In this document: positions 26,349 to 33,421 of the stretch, in pieces | Layout of the letters: each line of letters starts with the position of its first letter | How positions within the stretch are numbered: the first letter of the stretch is position 1 | Program-made: the position numbers and the translations under genes | Assembly (NCBI GenBank): GCA_964419545.1 | Contig: CAYQQU010000055.1 | Span: forward strand, 1-39,865 | DNA length: 39,865 nt | Direction: 5' to 3' | From: CAYQQU01 sp964419545 | GTDB lineage: Bacteria > Bacteroidota > Bacteroidia > Chitinophagales > Saprospiraceae | Notes under the pieces: model-generated | What the model was told of the DNA's origin: nothing | What the model saw: only the letters and a program-made list of their open reading frames with translations | Databases searched by the model: none

Positions 26349-27107
26349 ATGGACTTTCAAGACAAAACAGTGCTCATCACGGGAGGCGCCCGGGGGATCG
26401 GGCGGGCGACGGCCGTTGCTTTTGCGGAGCGCGGCGCCAAGGTGGCCATCAATTTCCGGCAAGACAGCGCCGCCGCCGGTGAGACCATCGAGCAGTTAGC
26501 AGGAGACGGCCACTTCGCCATCAAAGCGGATATCAGCCAACCGGGAGCGGTAGAGCGCATGCTTGCAGCCGTAGTCGGTGAATTTGAGCGGCTGGATATT
26601 CTGGTGAATAACGCCGGGATCTACCGGGATCACCTGATAGCGGAATGCAACTACGAGGAGTGGCAGCAGGCCTGGACAGCTATCCTCGGCGCAAACCTGG
26701 TAGGGGCAGCCAACGCCTGCTACTGCGCCGCCCAGTACATGATGGAACAAGGCGGAGGGCGGATCGTCAACGTCTCTTCCCGGGGCGCTTTCCGGGGAGA
26801 ACCGACCGCCCCGGCCTACGGCGCCAGCAAAGCCGGCATGAACGCCATGAGCCAATCGCTGGCCGTGGCTTTAGCGCCGCACAACATCTTCGTCGGCGTC
26901 GTGGCGCCGGGGTTTGTCAATACCGAACGGATACAGCGCAAGATGGAGGGCGATGCCGGCGAACAGTTGCAACGGCAAAGCCCGCTGAACCGCATCGCCG
27001 AACCGCACGAAGTCGCCCACGCCATCCTCTTCCTGGCGTCGGAAGAAGCGGCCTTTACCACCGGCGCCATCCTGGACGTCAACGGGGCTTCTTACCTTCG
27101 TTCTTAA
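26349..27107 (+). CDS. Short-chain dehydrogenase/reductase (classical SDR)
   Basis: A 252-residue NAD(P)-dependent oxidoreductase of the classical SDR type, FabG-like in length and motifs. It has the cofactor loop TGGARGIG (11-18), DIS near residue 61, NNAG (87-90), catalytic Ser143/144 (NVSS) and Y157-GAS-K161. The C-terminal LASEEAAFTTGAILDVNGA is typical. The substrate cannot be inferred. It is preceded by a palindrome touching the start codon, and its TAA stop is the third to fifth base region of the left end (TTAACCCGGA) of MITE copy C, so that element forms its 3' boundary. Confidence 0.95.
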   Translation: MDFQDKTVLITGGARGIGRATAVAFAERGAKVAINFRQDSAAAGETIEQLAGDGHFAIKADISQPGAVERMLAAVVGEFERLDILVNNAGIYRDHLIAECNYEEWQQAWTAILGANLVGAANACYCAAQYMMEQGGGRIVNVSSRGAFRGEPTAPAYGASKAGMNAMSQSLAVALAPHNIFVGVVAPGFVNTERIQRKMEGDAGEQLQRQSPLNRIAEPHEVAHAILFLASEEAAFTTGAILDVNGASYLRS

Positions 27108-27272
27108 CCCGGAGTTTTCATGGGTTCTTCGTCATGACGGTTGCCAGGCTTGCGTTCGCAAAGGATGGCGACACGCCTGCTGCAGGCAAGTATCCCCAGA
27201 TACGTTGCGTATCGGCAGAATGGCGGCCAGGTTGGCTTCGCAATAGATTAATCCATTAATAATCCGGGTTAA
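27104..27272 (+). mobile_element. MITE-like element, copy C (full length, between convergent genes)
   Basis: A 169-bp element with inverted ends: TTAACCCGGAGTTTTCATGG at the left and the reverse complement of TTAACCCGGATTATTAATGG at the right. The interior contains short hairpins such as GCCTG-CTG-CAGGC and GTATC-CCCA-GATAC. It fills the gap between two convergent genes. The SDR stop TAA (27105-27107) lies in its left end, and the last codons and stop of the AlkD-like gene (Leu-Asn-Pro-Asp-Tyr-stop) lie in its right end. Confidence 0.8.
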
Positions 27273-27948
27273 GCAGATGTTTAAGGCCCTCGCGGCGGGT
27301 CAGCGGCGGCAGGTCGGTAGTCTCCGCGAAGCGAAGCACGGCGCCGGGTTCCACGCGCGCGTATTGCCGCAGGGCCCAGCCCGCCGCTTTTTCCACAAAA
27401 AACTCACCGGAGCCCAGGGTGCGGCGGATGTAACGGAACAGGCGTTCGGCGTCGGTTTTTTTTTTGTATTTCAACTGATAGATCAGGGCGGCCCGCTGCA
27501 GCCATAAATTGTCGGTGCGGATCCAGCGCTCCGGATAACGATCCAGCCCTTCCGGAAGGCGCAACAAAAGCGGGCCTGCGACCCGCGGCGCCAGAATATC
27601 AACGGTATCCCACCAGGATTTGGTCTGGATCAGTTCTTCGACCAGCTCGAGAAAAGAAAGGTCGAGGCGCTTGACCTGGCGGGCCAGCAATTCGCAGGCG
27701 AAGTAATGGATTTCGCGTGCTTCCTCCCGGAAACACAGCCGGCAAAGCGTTTTCAGCGCCGCCCCTTCCGGCAGGCCGAGCTCACGGTACAATGACCGGG
27801 CGAGCGCGCGGCGCTGCGGCGATTGGACACCGTGGAAAGGAAACAGGTTGCGCATGTATTTCGCCATGGGGGCGGCTTTGGCCGGATCGGCCTTTTGCCG
27901 GAACGTTTCCTGCACACGGACCAGGTAGGCGTCGGGGTCGCCGGTCAT
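27256..27948 (-). CDS. AlkD-like DNA alkylation repair protein
   Basis: A 230-residue HEAT-repeat DNA glycosylase of the AlkC/AlkD type, removing alkylated bases. Typical landmarks are present: MRNLFPFHGVQSPQRRALAR near residue 30, then YFACELLARQ, KSWWDTVDILAPRVAG (the conserved Trp-Trp-Asp) and NLWLQRAALIYQLKYKK. The reading frame runs through ten consecutive A residues on the coding strand (27465-27456, encoding the Lys run), a possible slippage site. The final residues NPDY and the stop are encoded by the end of MITE copy C. Its start overlaps the upstream gene by 4 bp (ATGA). Confidence 0.92.
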   Translation of the reverse strand: MTGDPDAYLVRVQETFRQKADPAKAAPMAKYMRNLFPFHGVQSPQRRALARSLYRELGLPEGAALKTLCRLCFREEAREIHYFACELLARQVKRLDLSFLELVEELIQTKSWWDTVDILAPRVAGPLLLRLPEGLDRYPERWIRTDNLWLQRAALIYQLKYKKKTDAERLFRYIRRTLGSGEFFVEKAAGWALRQYARVEPGAVLRFAETTDLPPLTRREGLKHLLNPDY

Positions 27949-28850
27949 AACTGCTGAATATATTCCAGTATGGTCGATTCACCCGCCGGATACAGCTCAA
28001 CGGGGATCAGCCGCCGCGACATCTTGTCGACCTCCGTCGCCCCGAAATAGAGCTGACCGCCCGCCAGTCCGATGACGATCACCGTAGCGGCCAGCCGCGT
28101 CGGGATATTGAAACTGGTAAACCCGCGCCCGCCGGGATACATGCGGGCCACGGCGTTGAAGTCGCGAAATACCAGGAATGCGGCCTGGTCTTCTATCTCT
28201 TCCGTTTGGCTGATGCAGCGTACCGACACCATGGTGCGGCTGCCGTGTTTGGCGAAGAAATAATCGCAATTGACCCAGCGGGAGCGATGCAGCAGGAAGC
28301 GAAAGAATTTTTTCCCGCCGACTTTCACGACCGGCACGGTACGTCGCGACACCAGCTTCCAGTCGAACGCCCGGTCGGAGCAGAAAGCCCGCGTCTTGGT
28401 CGTGCTGCCTTCGAAAAGGCGCATGGCAACCGGGTTGTTGAGCGCCGGATTGACCGGTAATTCTACGGTGACGGGTTTTTGCAGGTCGAGAAGCTGATGG
28501 TCCAGTACGGCCTGCATCAGAAGCTGCCCTCCCGATTCCAGAAGGCGGTCTTCAGAGGTTGAGACCTTATCCGAGAGGAGCATTTCGCTTTTGGAGAAAA
28601 TTTCGGTCAGTAAAATTTCCACTGCTTCGGTAACGATGCGCCCGGAAACGTCGACGAGCGCAAAGGGCGGAAACGTCAGTCGCGTTCCCTTCTCCCCTAC
28701 CAGAACGGTGCGACGGGTGGGGTCAAGGCGATAGCGTTGTGCTTTGGCGCCATTGTAGTCGAAGAATTCGCTTACAGACTGATAGGGGCTACCCTTCAGC
28801 GTCCTGACCATAGGATTTGGCTGCGGCATTTTTTCAAACTGTTTTCTCAT
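27945..28850 (-). CDS. Uncharacterised protein with a ZU5-like region
   Basis: A 301-residue protein from the ATG at 28850; an in-frame TTG lies five codons upstream. No signal peptide or convincing membrane segment is seen. Residues about 45-130 contain GTRLTFPPFALVDVSGRIV, VEILLTEIFSKSEMLLSD and LLESGGQLLMQA. This resembles the ZU5-like domains of many bacteroidal proteins, with the usual pattern of a glycine-flanked Ser/Ala-Gly segment. The C-terminal half has no recognised motif, apart from a hydrophobic stretch TRLAATVIVIGLAGGQLYFGA, which could be a core strand region. It is first in a two-gene operon with the AlkD-like protein (4-bp overlap), but a functional link is not evident. Confidence 0.7.
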   Translation of the reverse strand: MRKQFEKMPQPNPMVRTLKGSPYQSVSEFFDYNGAKAQRYRLDPTRRTVLVGEKGTRLTFPPFALVDVSGRIVTEAVEILLTEIFSKSEMLLSDKVSTSEDRLLESGGQLLMQAVLDHQLLDLQKPVTVELPVNPALNNPVAMRLFEGSTTKTRAFCSDRAFDWKLVSRRTVPVVKVGGKKFFRFLLHRSRWVNCDYFFAKHGSRTMVSVRCISQTEEIEDQAAFLVFRDFNAVARMYPGGRGFTSFNIPTRLAATVIVIGLAGGQLYFGATEVDKMSRRLIPVELYPAGESTILEYIQQL

Positions 28851-29142
28851 TAGTAAATTTAGCAAGGACGAACTGGCTTTACAAGGCCGGCCGCCATTTT
28901 AAGACATCGAAGTTGGTTGACACGTAGTGCCGTTTCAATCCTGGTTTATTTAATCGCTTAGATAGCCTCCGGAAAGGTGAAGGAGGGATTTTCGAAGGGG
29001 GAGGGAGTGGACCTTTCTCTAAATTTTCCCAAAAATAGGGAAATCAGGGGGGAAAGTCAAAGGGGAAAAGCCAAAAGTCGGAAGGGAAAAGTTTGGTCCC
29101 GGAATTTTAGAGTATTTTCCCGATTGTTGAAAACCGGAGCTT
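28851..29142. other. Non-coding gap upstream of rarA with a purine-rich tract
   Basis: This divergent gap between the ZU5-like gene and rarA holds no gene. From about 28975 to 29100 the plus strand is unusually purine-rich, with repeated GGGAAA/GGGGAAAAG-like words. The promoters of both flanking genes should lie here, but no convincing bacteroidal -33/-7 pair could be fixed by eye. Confidence 0.5.
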
Positions 29143-30417
29143 ATGAAACCATTAGCAGAGCGCCTGCGGCCCCGAACGCTGGCCGATTACGCCGGGCAGG
29201 ATCACCTGGTGGGGCCGGGCGCGGTATTGCGGCAGGCTATTGAGGCAGGAAAGATCCCTTCCTTTATCCTTTGGGGGCCGCCGGGCGTCGGCAAGACGAC
29301 CCTGGCGCGCATCATCGCCAACCAGCTGGAGATCCCGTTCCACACCCTGAGCGCGGTCTCTTCGGGCGTCAAAGACGTGCGCGAGACCATCACTAAAGCG
29401 AAGCGGCAGCAGTTTTTCGACCGGCCCAACCCCATTTTGTTTATCGACGAAATTCACCGTTTCAGCAAGTCGCAGCAAGATTCGCTGCTGGGAGCGGTGG
29501 AAGAAGGCATAGTGACCCTGATCGGGGCCACTACCGAAAATCCCTCTTTTGAAGTGATCCCAGCCCTTTTATCGCGCTGCCAGGTGTACGTCCTGGCGCC
29601 GCTGGATGCGGAAGCCCTGCGCGCCCTTGCCGACCGGGCGCTGCGGGAAGACGAATACCTTCGCGAACAAGACATCGAGCTTGCCGAATACGACGCCCTG
29701 TTGCAATTCTCCGGCGGCGACGTGCGCAAGCTTTACAACATCCTGGAACTGGTGAGCAACTACCAGGCGACCGGCGAGAAACTCGTCATCACCAACGCGC
29801 TGGTCACGGAAAAAGTACAGCAAAACATCGCCCGCTACGACAAGGGCGGGGAGCAACACTACGACATCGCCTCGGCCTTTATCAAGTCTATTCGCGGCAG
29901 CGATCCCAATGCGGCCGTCTATTATCTGGCCCGCATGATCGAGGGCGGCGAGGACGTCAAATTCATCGCCCGCCGCCTCGTCATCGCCGCCGCCGAAGAT
30001 ATCGGGCTGGCCAATCCCAACGCCCTCCTCATGGCCACCACTGCGTTGCAGGCCGCCCAGGCGGTGGGCCTTCCGGAAGCGCGCATTATCCTGTCGCAGG
30101 CCGCCATTTATCTGGCTACCAGCCCCAAAAGCAACTCCGCGTATCTGGCCGTCAACCAGGCGCAGCAACTGGTGCGCCAGACGGGCGACCTGCCGGTGCC
30201 GCTGCACCTGCGCAACGCCCCCACCAAACTGATGAAGGAACTGGACTACGGGCAAAACTACCGGTACGCGCATGACTTTCCGGGCAATTTCGCAGAACAG
30301 GAGTTTTTACCCGAGGCGATCAGCGGCCGCAAACTTTTTGAACCGCAAAGCAACCCGGCAGAGGCCAAGACGCGGGGGCGACTGCGGCAGTGGTGGAAAG
30401 AGCGGTATGGGTATTGA
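29143..30417 (+). CDS. rarA: Replication-associated recombination protein RarA (MgsA)
   Basis: A 424-residue clamp-loader-like AAA+ ATPase that acts at stalled replication forks, of the RarA/MgsA/WRNIP1 family. It opens with the family signature PLAERLRPRTLADYAGQDHL. Walker A GPPGVGKT lies at 45-52, Walker B ILFIDEIH at 98-105, sensor-1 LIGATTENPSF follows, and the arginine finger is in ALLSRC. The C-terminal tetramerisation region shows the conserved YDIASAFIKSIRGSDPNAAVYYLARMIEGGED and HLRNAPTKLMKELDYGQNYRYAHDF. Full length and intact. Confidence 0.97.
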   Translation: MKPLAERLRPRTLADYAGQDHLVGPGAVLRQAIEAGKIPSFILWGPPGVGKTTLARIIANQLEIPFHTLSAVSSGVKDVRETITKAKRQQFFDRPNPILFIDEIHRFSKSQQDSLLGAVEEGIVTLIGATTENPSFEVIPALLSRCQVYVLAPLDAEALRALADRALREDEYLREQDIELAEYDALLQFSGGDVRKLYNILELVSNYQATGEKLVITNALVTEKVQQNIARYDKGGEQHYDIASAFIKSIRGSDPNAAVYYLARMIEGGEDVKFIARRLVIAAAEDIGLANPNALLMATTALQAAQAVGLPEARIILSQAAIYLATSPKSNSAYLAVNQAQQLVRQTGDLPVPLHLRNAPTKLMKELDYGQNYRYAHDFPGNFAEQEFLPEAISGRKLFEPQSNPAEAKTRGRLRQWWKERYGY

Positions 30418-30430
30418 AGTTTGCCGGGTG

Positions 30431-30451
30431 CGGCGGTTTTAATCCGGATCA
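30431..30451 (-). repeat. Possible lone MITE end at the antiporter stop codon
   Basis: On the minus strand the antiporter stop TGA is embedded in AATGATCCGGATTAA, which differs by two bases from the MITE right end AATAATCCGGGTTAA. The rest of the element is absent. With only 15 bases to compare, chance similarity cannot be ruled out. Confidence 0.4.
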
Positions 30452-31669
30452 TTCTTCAATCTCTCCTGCCTTGCGCAGCGAATGCTCCGCCAGCAGCGGC
30501 CCGACCACCTCGTGAATAACGGTGGCCCCCATGACCACCGTCAGCAGTAGTTCCGAGAAGGCGTCAAATGACGGGTTTTGGGTAACGATCAGCGCCAGGC
30601 CGATGACGATGCCGCCTTGTGGGATCAGGCCGCCCGCCGTGTATTTGCGGATATTCTCACTAGCCCCGGCAATGGCGCCGCCCCAGTAGCTGCCGCCGTA
30701 TTTCCCGACCGTGCGCAGCCCGACGAAAAGCAGGATGGGCGCCAGGGCGGCCGGAACCGAACGGATATCCAGGTGCAGACCGCTAATGACGAAAAAAAAG
30801 AGAAAGATGAGTTCTTCGGTATATCGCTCCAGAATGCGGAAGATGTCCGATTCGGCGATAGAGGTATTGGCGACGGTGAGGCCCATGACCAGGCAGGCCA
30901 GCAGGGCGTCCCATCCCAGATAGGTCGTAAAGCCGAAGCAGATCGCCACCACCGAAAAGATGAAGACGATCCACTGCCCTTCGCTATTGACGCTGACCAG
31001 CCGCAGGAACAAATTGAGCAGATGCGCCGCGACGAAGCCGACCAGGATCGCCCCGCCAATGTGCAGGCCGGCTTCCAGGATACTGTGCACCACGCCGCCG
31101 CTGTCGCCCAGCAGGTATATGGTGACCGTCGTCGACACGCTGAACAGCAGTATGCCCAGGCCGTCGTCGAGCGCCGCCACACCCAGTATCGTATCTTTCA
31201 CGTTGCCTTTGCTCCGGTACTGATGAATGACCGCCAGGGTGGCCGTCGGGTCGGTGGGGCTGGCCAGCGTAGCGAGCAGAATGCTGAAGGCAAGGATGCC
31301 CAGCGGCCCGTCAACGCCCGGGAAAAAGTCCGGCATCACCCAGAAAGAGAGAAAAAAAGCACCGGCGATCAGTAAAAACGGCAGCAAACTCGCCAGTAAA
31401 GTAATGGCGACAATTTCTTTCTCGTGGGCCCGGATCCTGTACCATTTCAATTCGCCGCCGATGGCGAAGGCGATGAACCCCAGACAGATCGATTGCAACT
31501 CCTGGGTTTCTTCCAGGAAGGCCTCGTCGAGGAAGTGCATCGAATGCGGGCTGAACGCTATTCCGGTAAAAATATATCCGATGATTTTCGGCACGCGGAT
31601 GTATTCCATCAGTTTTCCGGCCAGATAACTCACGAGCACCAGCAGACCTAAAAGTAGGATGGTATTCAT
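30449..31669 (-). CDS. Cation:proton antiporter, CPA-type membrane domain
   Basis: A 406-residue polytopic inner-membrane protein with about 11-12 hydrophobic helices, matching the Na+/H+ exchanger (CPA1/CPA2) fold. The unwound-helix motif SPTDP lies at 137-141 and the acidic ion-binding pair is in ALDDG (D168, D169). The N-terminal VPKIIGYIFTGIAFSP is also typical. The C-terminal TrkA/RCK regulatory domain of Kef-type systems is missing, so it is a membrane-domain-only form. The transported ion (Na+ or K+ against H+) cannot be decided. It converges with rarA over a 31-bp gap. Confidence 0.93.
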   Translation of the reverse strand: MNTILLLGLLVLVSYLAGKLMEYIRVPKIIGYIFTGIAFSPHSMHFLDEAFLEETQELQSICLGFIAFAIGGELKWYRIRAHEKEIVAITLLASLLPFLLIAGAFFLSFWVMPDFFPGVDGPLGILAFSILLATLASPTDPTATLAVIHQYRSKGNVKDTILGVAALDDGLGILLFSVSTTVTIYLLGDSGGVVHSILEAGLHIGGAILVGFVAAHLLNLFLRLVSVNSEGQWIVFIFSVVAICFGFTTYLGWDALLACLVMGLTVANTSIAESDIFRILERYTEELIFLFFFVISGLHLDIRSVPAALAPILLFVGLRTVGKYGGSYWGGAIAGASENIRKYTAGGLIPQGGIVIGLALIVTQNPSFDAFSELLLTVVMGATVIHEVVGPLLAEHSLRKAGEIEE

Positions 31670-31730
31670 GCGGCAAGGGTTGAACCCGAAATGTAAGAAA
31701 ATTTGCGCTTCCTTTCGGGAATTCGCCCTT

Positions 31731-31899
31731 TAGCTACAGGGCAATCGCATTTAAAAGATGCTACCGCCCCATTGCCAATACACTCATATGGAACGGAAGG
31801 AAAAATCCTCGTTCTTCCCCTAGGATCGAGGTAAAAACGAGGATTTTTCCTACTTTTTCGAGAACCAAAAATTAAATGCGACTGCCCTGCCTCTAGCTA
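31731..31899 (-). repeat. Fold-back element with nested inverted repeats
   Basis: The outer arms are AGGGCAATCGCATTTAA (31738-31754) and TTAAATGCGACTGCCCT (31872-31888), one mismatch when paired, with TAGCTA at both extremes (31731-31736 and 31894-31899). The inner arms are a perfect 15-bp pair, GGAAAAATCCTCGTT (31799-31813) and AACGAGGATTTTTCC (31836-31850). The minus-strand TAG stop of the exported-protein gene is the first TAG of the element. It could be a second MITE family or a long terminator/attenuator. It is unrelated in sequence to the TTAACCCGG family. Confidence 0.75.
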
Positions 31900-32994
31900 T
31901 TCCAGCCGGTCGGAGATCAGCGTTTTCAGCTCATTGAAAAACTGGATCAGTTCGACATTGGAAAAATACACCTTCGAGCCGTAGACGTATTCATTGCCGT
32001 AAGGATCTTCGACGGCAATTTGAATACTGCTATCGCCCATGGCGTCAAAATTCAGGTTGATGAACGCTGACCAGGGGAAAAAGTAGTATTCTTTTTCCGG
32101 TTCGGGGGTCGATTTGATGAACCGTAAGATGCTTTTATTTTCCTTTTCCTTTTTTTTCATCTTGAGGCCGACGCCCATTTCAGTGAACAGGATCTCGCCG
32201 ACAAAAGCAACGGGTTGGTCATTGAAATTGACAATTTCGTACTTGGTGATCAGCCGCCGGGTATGCTGCAGGTACTTGTAGGTGCGGTCGTTTTCTTTAC
32301 GGCAGTCTTCCAGGCATATGAACCCGTTTTCTTCTCCGGAGAGATCCGAAAAATAGCGGTAATTGTACTGATCGCAGAGGTTGGTTATTTTATCTGCGAT
32401 GGCGCTCGTGTCGACCATGCCCCCTTTCAGGTTGAGGTGTTTGACGTCGCATTTCCGCACGTCCAGGATGACTTTATTGCCATCGGCGAATTTTTCGGCA
32501 CACTGGCCCGAACCCACAAAAATGGCATCCAGGCCGCGAAAGAGAAAGGTCTGGCTGTTATTTTTGGAATATCCTTTGAGTTCAATGATAAAAGCGTCGG
32601 GCTCGCTATAGGAAGAAAGGATCATTTTCGGCATCTCGATCCGGATCGTTTCGGCCCCCCCTTCGATGGTCCCTCCCTTTCTTCCATTCATAGGTCGGCG
32701 GGGGTGGTAGAAATGGGTCATGTCGATGATCACCGGGGCGGCGCCGCCACCGGGCAATACTTTGATGATATCGTTGCTGAGGCGTTCCAGGTACTGGGCC
32801 GGCTCAACAGTGAAGATGCCGCCCGTCACCTCACTCGAATAAGATTTGGAGATGGTAATACCGTCGTCGTTCCAGGAAATGACGAAAGGCAGATCCTTTA
32901 GATTGGGATTGAGCGCCCCCTGGCTGTTCGCTGAAACAGCAAAAAGTAATCCCAGGAGACCGATAAGAAAGAAGTTGGCGTTTGACTTAGGCAT
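31897..32994 (-). CDS. Exported protein of unknown function
   Basis: A 365-residue protein from the ATG at 32994. That start gives a good signal peptide (MPKSNANFFLIGLLGLLFAV, cut after SANS); an ATG nine codons upstream is also in frame. I recognise no family. The mature part is mixed alpha/beta. It contains a stretch with five cysteines (GSGQCAEKF, DVRKCDVKH, TNLCDQYNYR, ICLEDCRKE) that could form disulphides, and several hydrophobic strands such as APVIIDMTHFYHP. It is likely periplasmic or surface-exposed. The gene ends at a fold-back element. No operon partner is close. Confidence 0.7.
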   Translation of the reverse strand: MPKSNANFFLIGLLGLLFAVSANSQGALNPNLKDLPFVISWNDDGITISKSYSSEVTGGIFTVEPAQYLERLSNDIIKVLPGGGAAPVIIDMTHFYHPRRPMNGRKGGTIEGGAETIRIEMPKMILSSYSEPDAFIIELKGYSKNNSQTFLFRGLDAIFVGSGQCAEKFADGNKVILDVRKCDVKHLNLKGGMVDTSAIADKITNLCDQYNYRYFSDLSGEENGFICLEDCRKENDRTYKYLQHTRRLITKYEIVNFNDQPVAFVGEILFTEMGVGLKMKKKEKENKSILRFIKSTPEPEKEYYFFPWSAFINLNFDAMGDSSIQIAVEDPYGNEYVYGSKVYFSNVELIQFFNELKTLISDRLE

Positions 32995-33397
32995 GATCGT
33001 CAGAGATTGAAGATAATTCATTGGAAACCCATTGCGGGTTCTGGATTTGTGAGCGATTCCCAAACACGGCGTGTTCCGGAAAAAGTAGGTGGGAAAATAC
33101 CGATCGTAACCTCATCGGTTTACTACTTAAAAATCAACAGAGTAGGCGGAGCAAAAAAGTTCAATTTTGGGGCATACTTAATCGAAAAATCACTACATCT
33201 TATTTTCCAACTTGTTCATTTGCAAAATTTTACCTCTAATCAACCAGAACAAAGTTGGCGCAGAAAGGGTATCCGGCAGGGCGCGAAATACGCGAAAGAG
33301 CCATCCCGGGAGGACCAGGCTTTTCCCGAGGGGCGTTTGGTAGTTGTTTTTAGCAACGAACCCATCGCGGGTTTAGCCCGCAATGGGTTCAATTTTT
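32995..33397. other. Non-coding gap with palindromic hairpins
   Basis: No gene is supported in this gap between two minus-strand genes. Besides the hairpin at 33359-33389 it holds a small palindrome AACCC-ATTGC-GGGTT (33027-33041) near the exported-protein start. The AT-rich part at 33110-33240 is the probable promoter region for that gene, but no motif is clear. Confidence 0.5.
33359..33389. terminator. Long hairpin downstream of the beta-propeller lipoprotein
   Basis: AACCCATCGCGGG (33359-33371) pairs with CCCGCAATGGGTT (33377-33389), with one mismatch and a 5-nt loop. A TTTTTT run follows at 33393-33398 on the plus strand, but none on the minus strand, where the upstream gene lies. It may slow or protect the minus-strand transcript, or be a repeat-type hairpin next to the lone MITE end. 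Confidence 0.55.
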
Positions 33398-33421
33398 TAG
33401 CCCGGATTATTCATGGATTCA
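33398..33421 (-). repeat. Lone MITE end at the beta-propeller lipoprotein stop
   Basis: Plus-strand TTAGCCCGGATTATTCATGG (33398-33417) matches the element end TTAACCCGGATTATT with one difference, and extends into CATGGATTCAT as in the other copies. On the minus strand the gene stop TGA runs directly into it (TGA-ATCCATGAATAATCCGG). The rest of the element is not present, because the gene occupies that side. Confidence 0.65.

Noticed and set aside
28977..29243. An 88-codon frame starting upstream of rarA
   Set aside because: It overlaps the rarA start in another frame, lies in purine-rich low-complexity sequence and has no domain.
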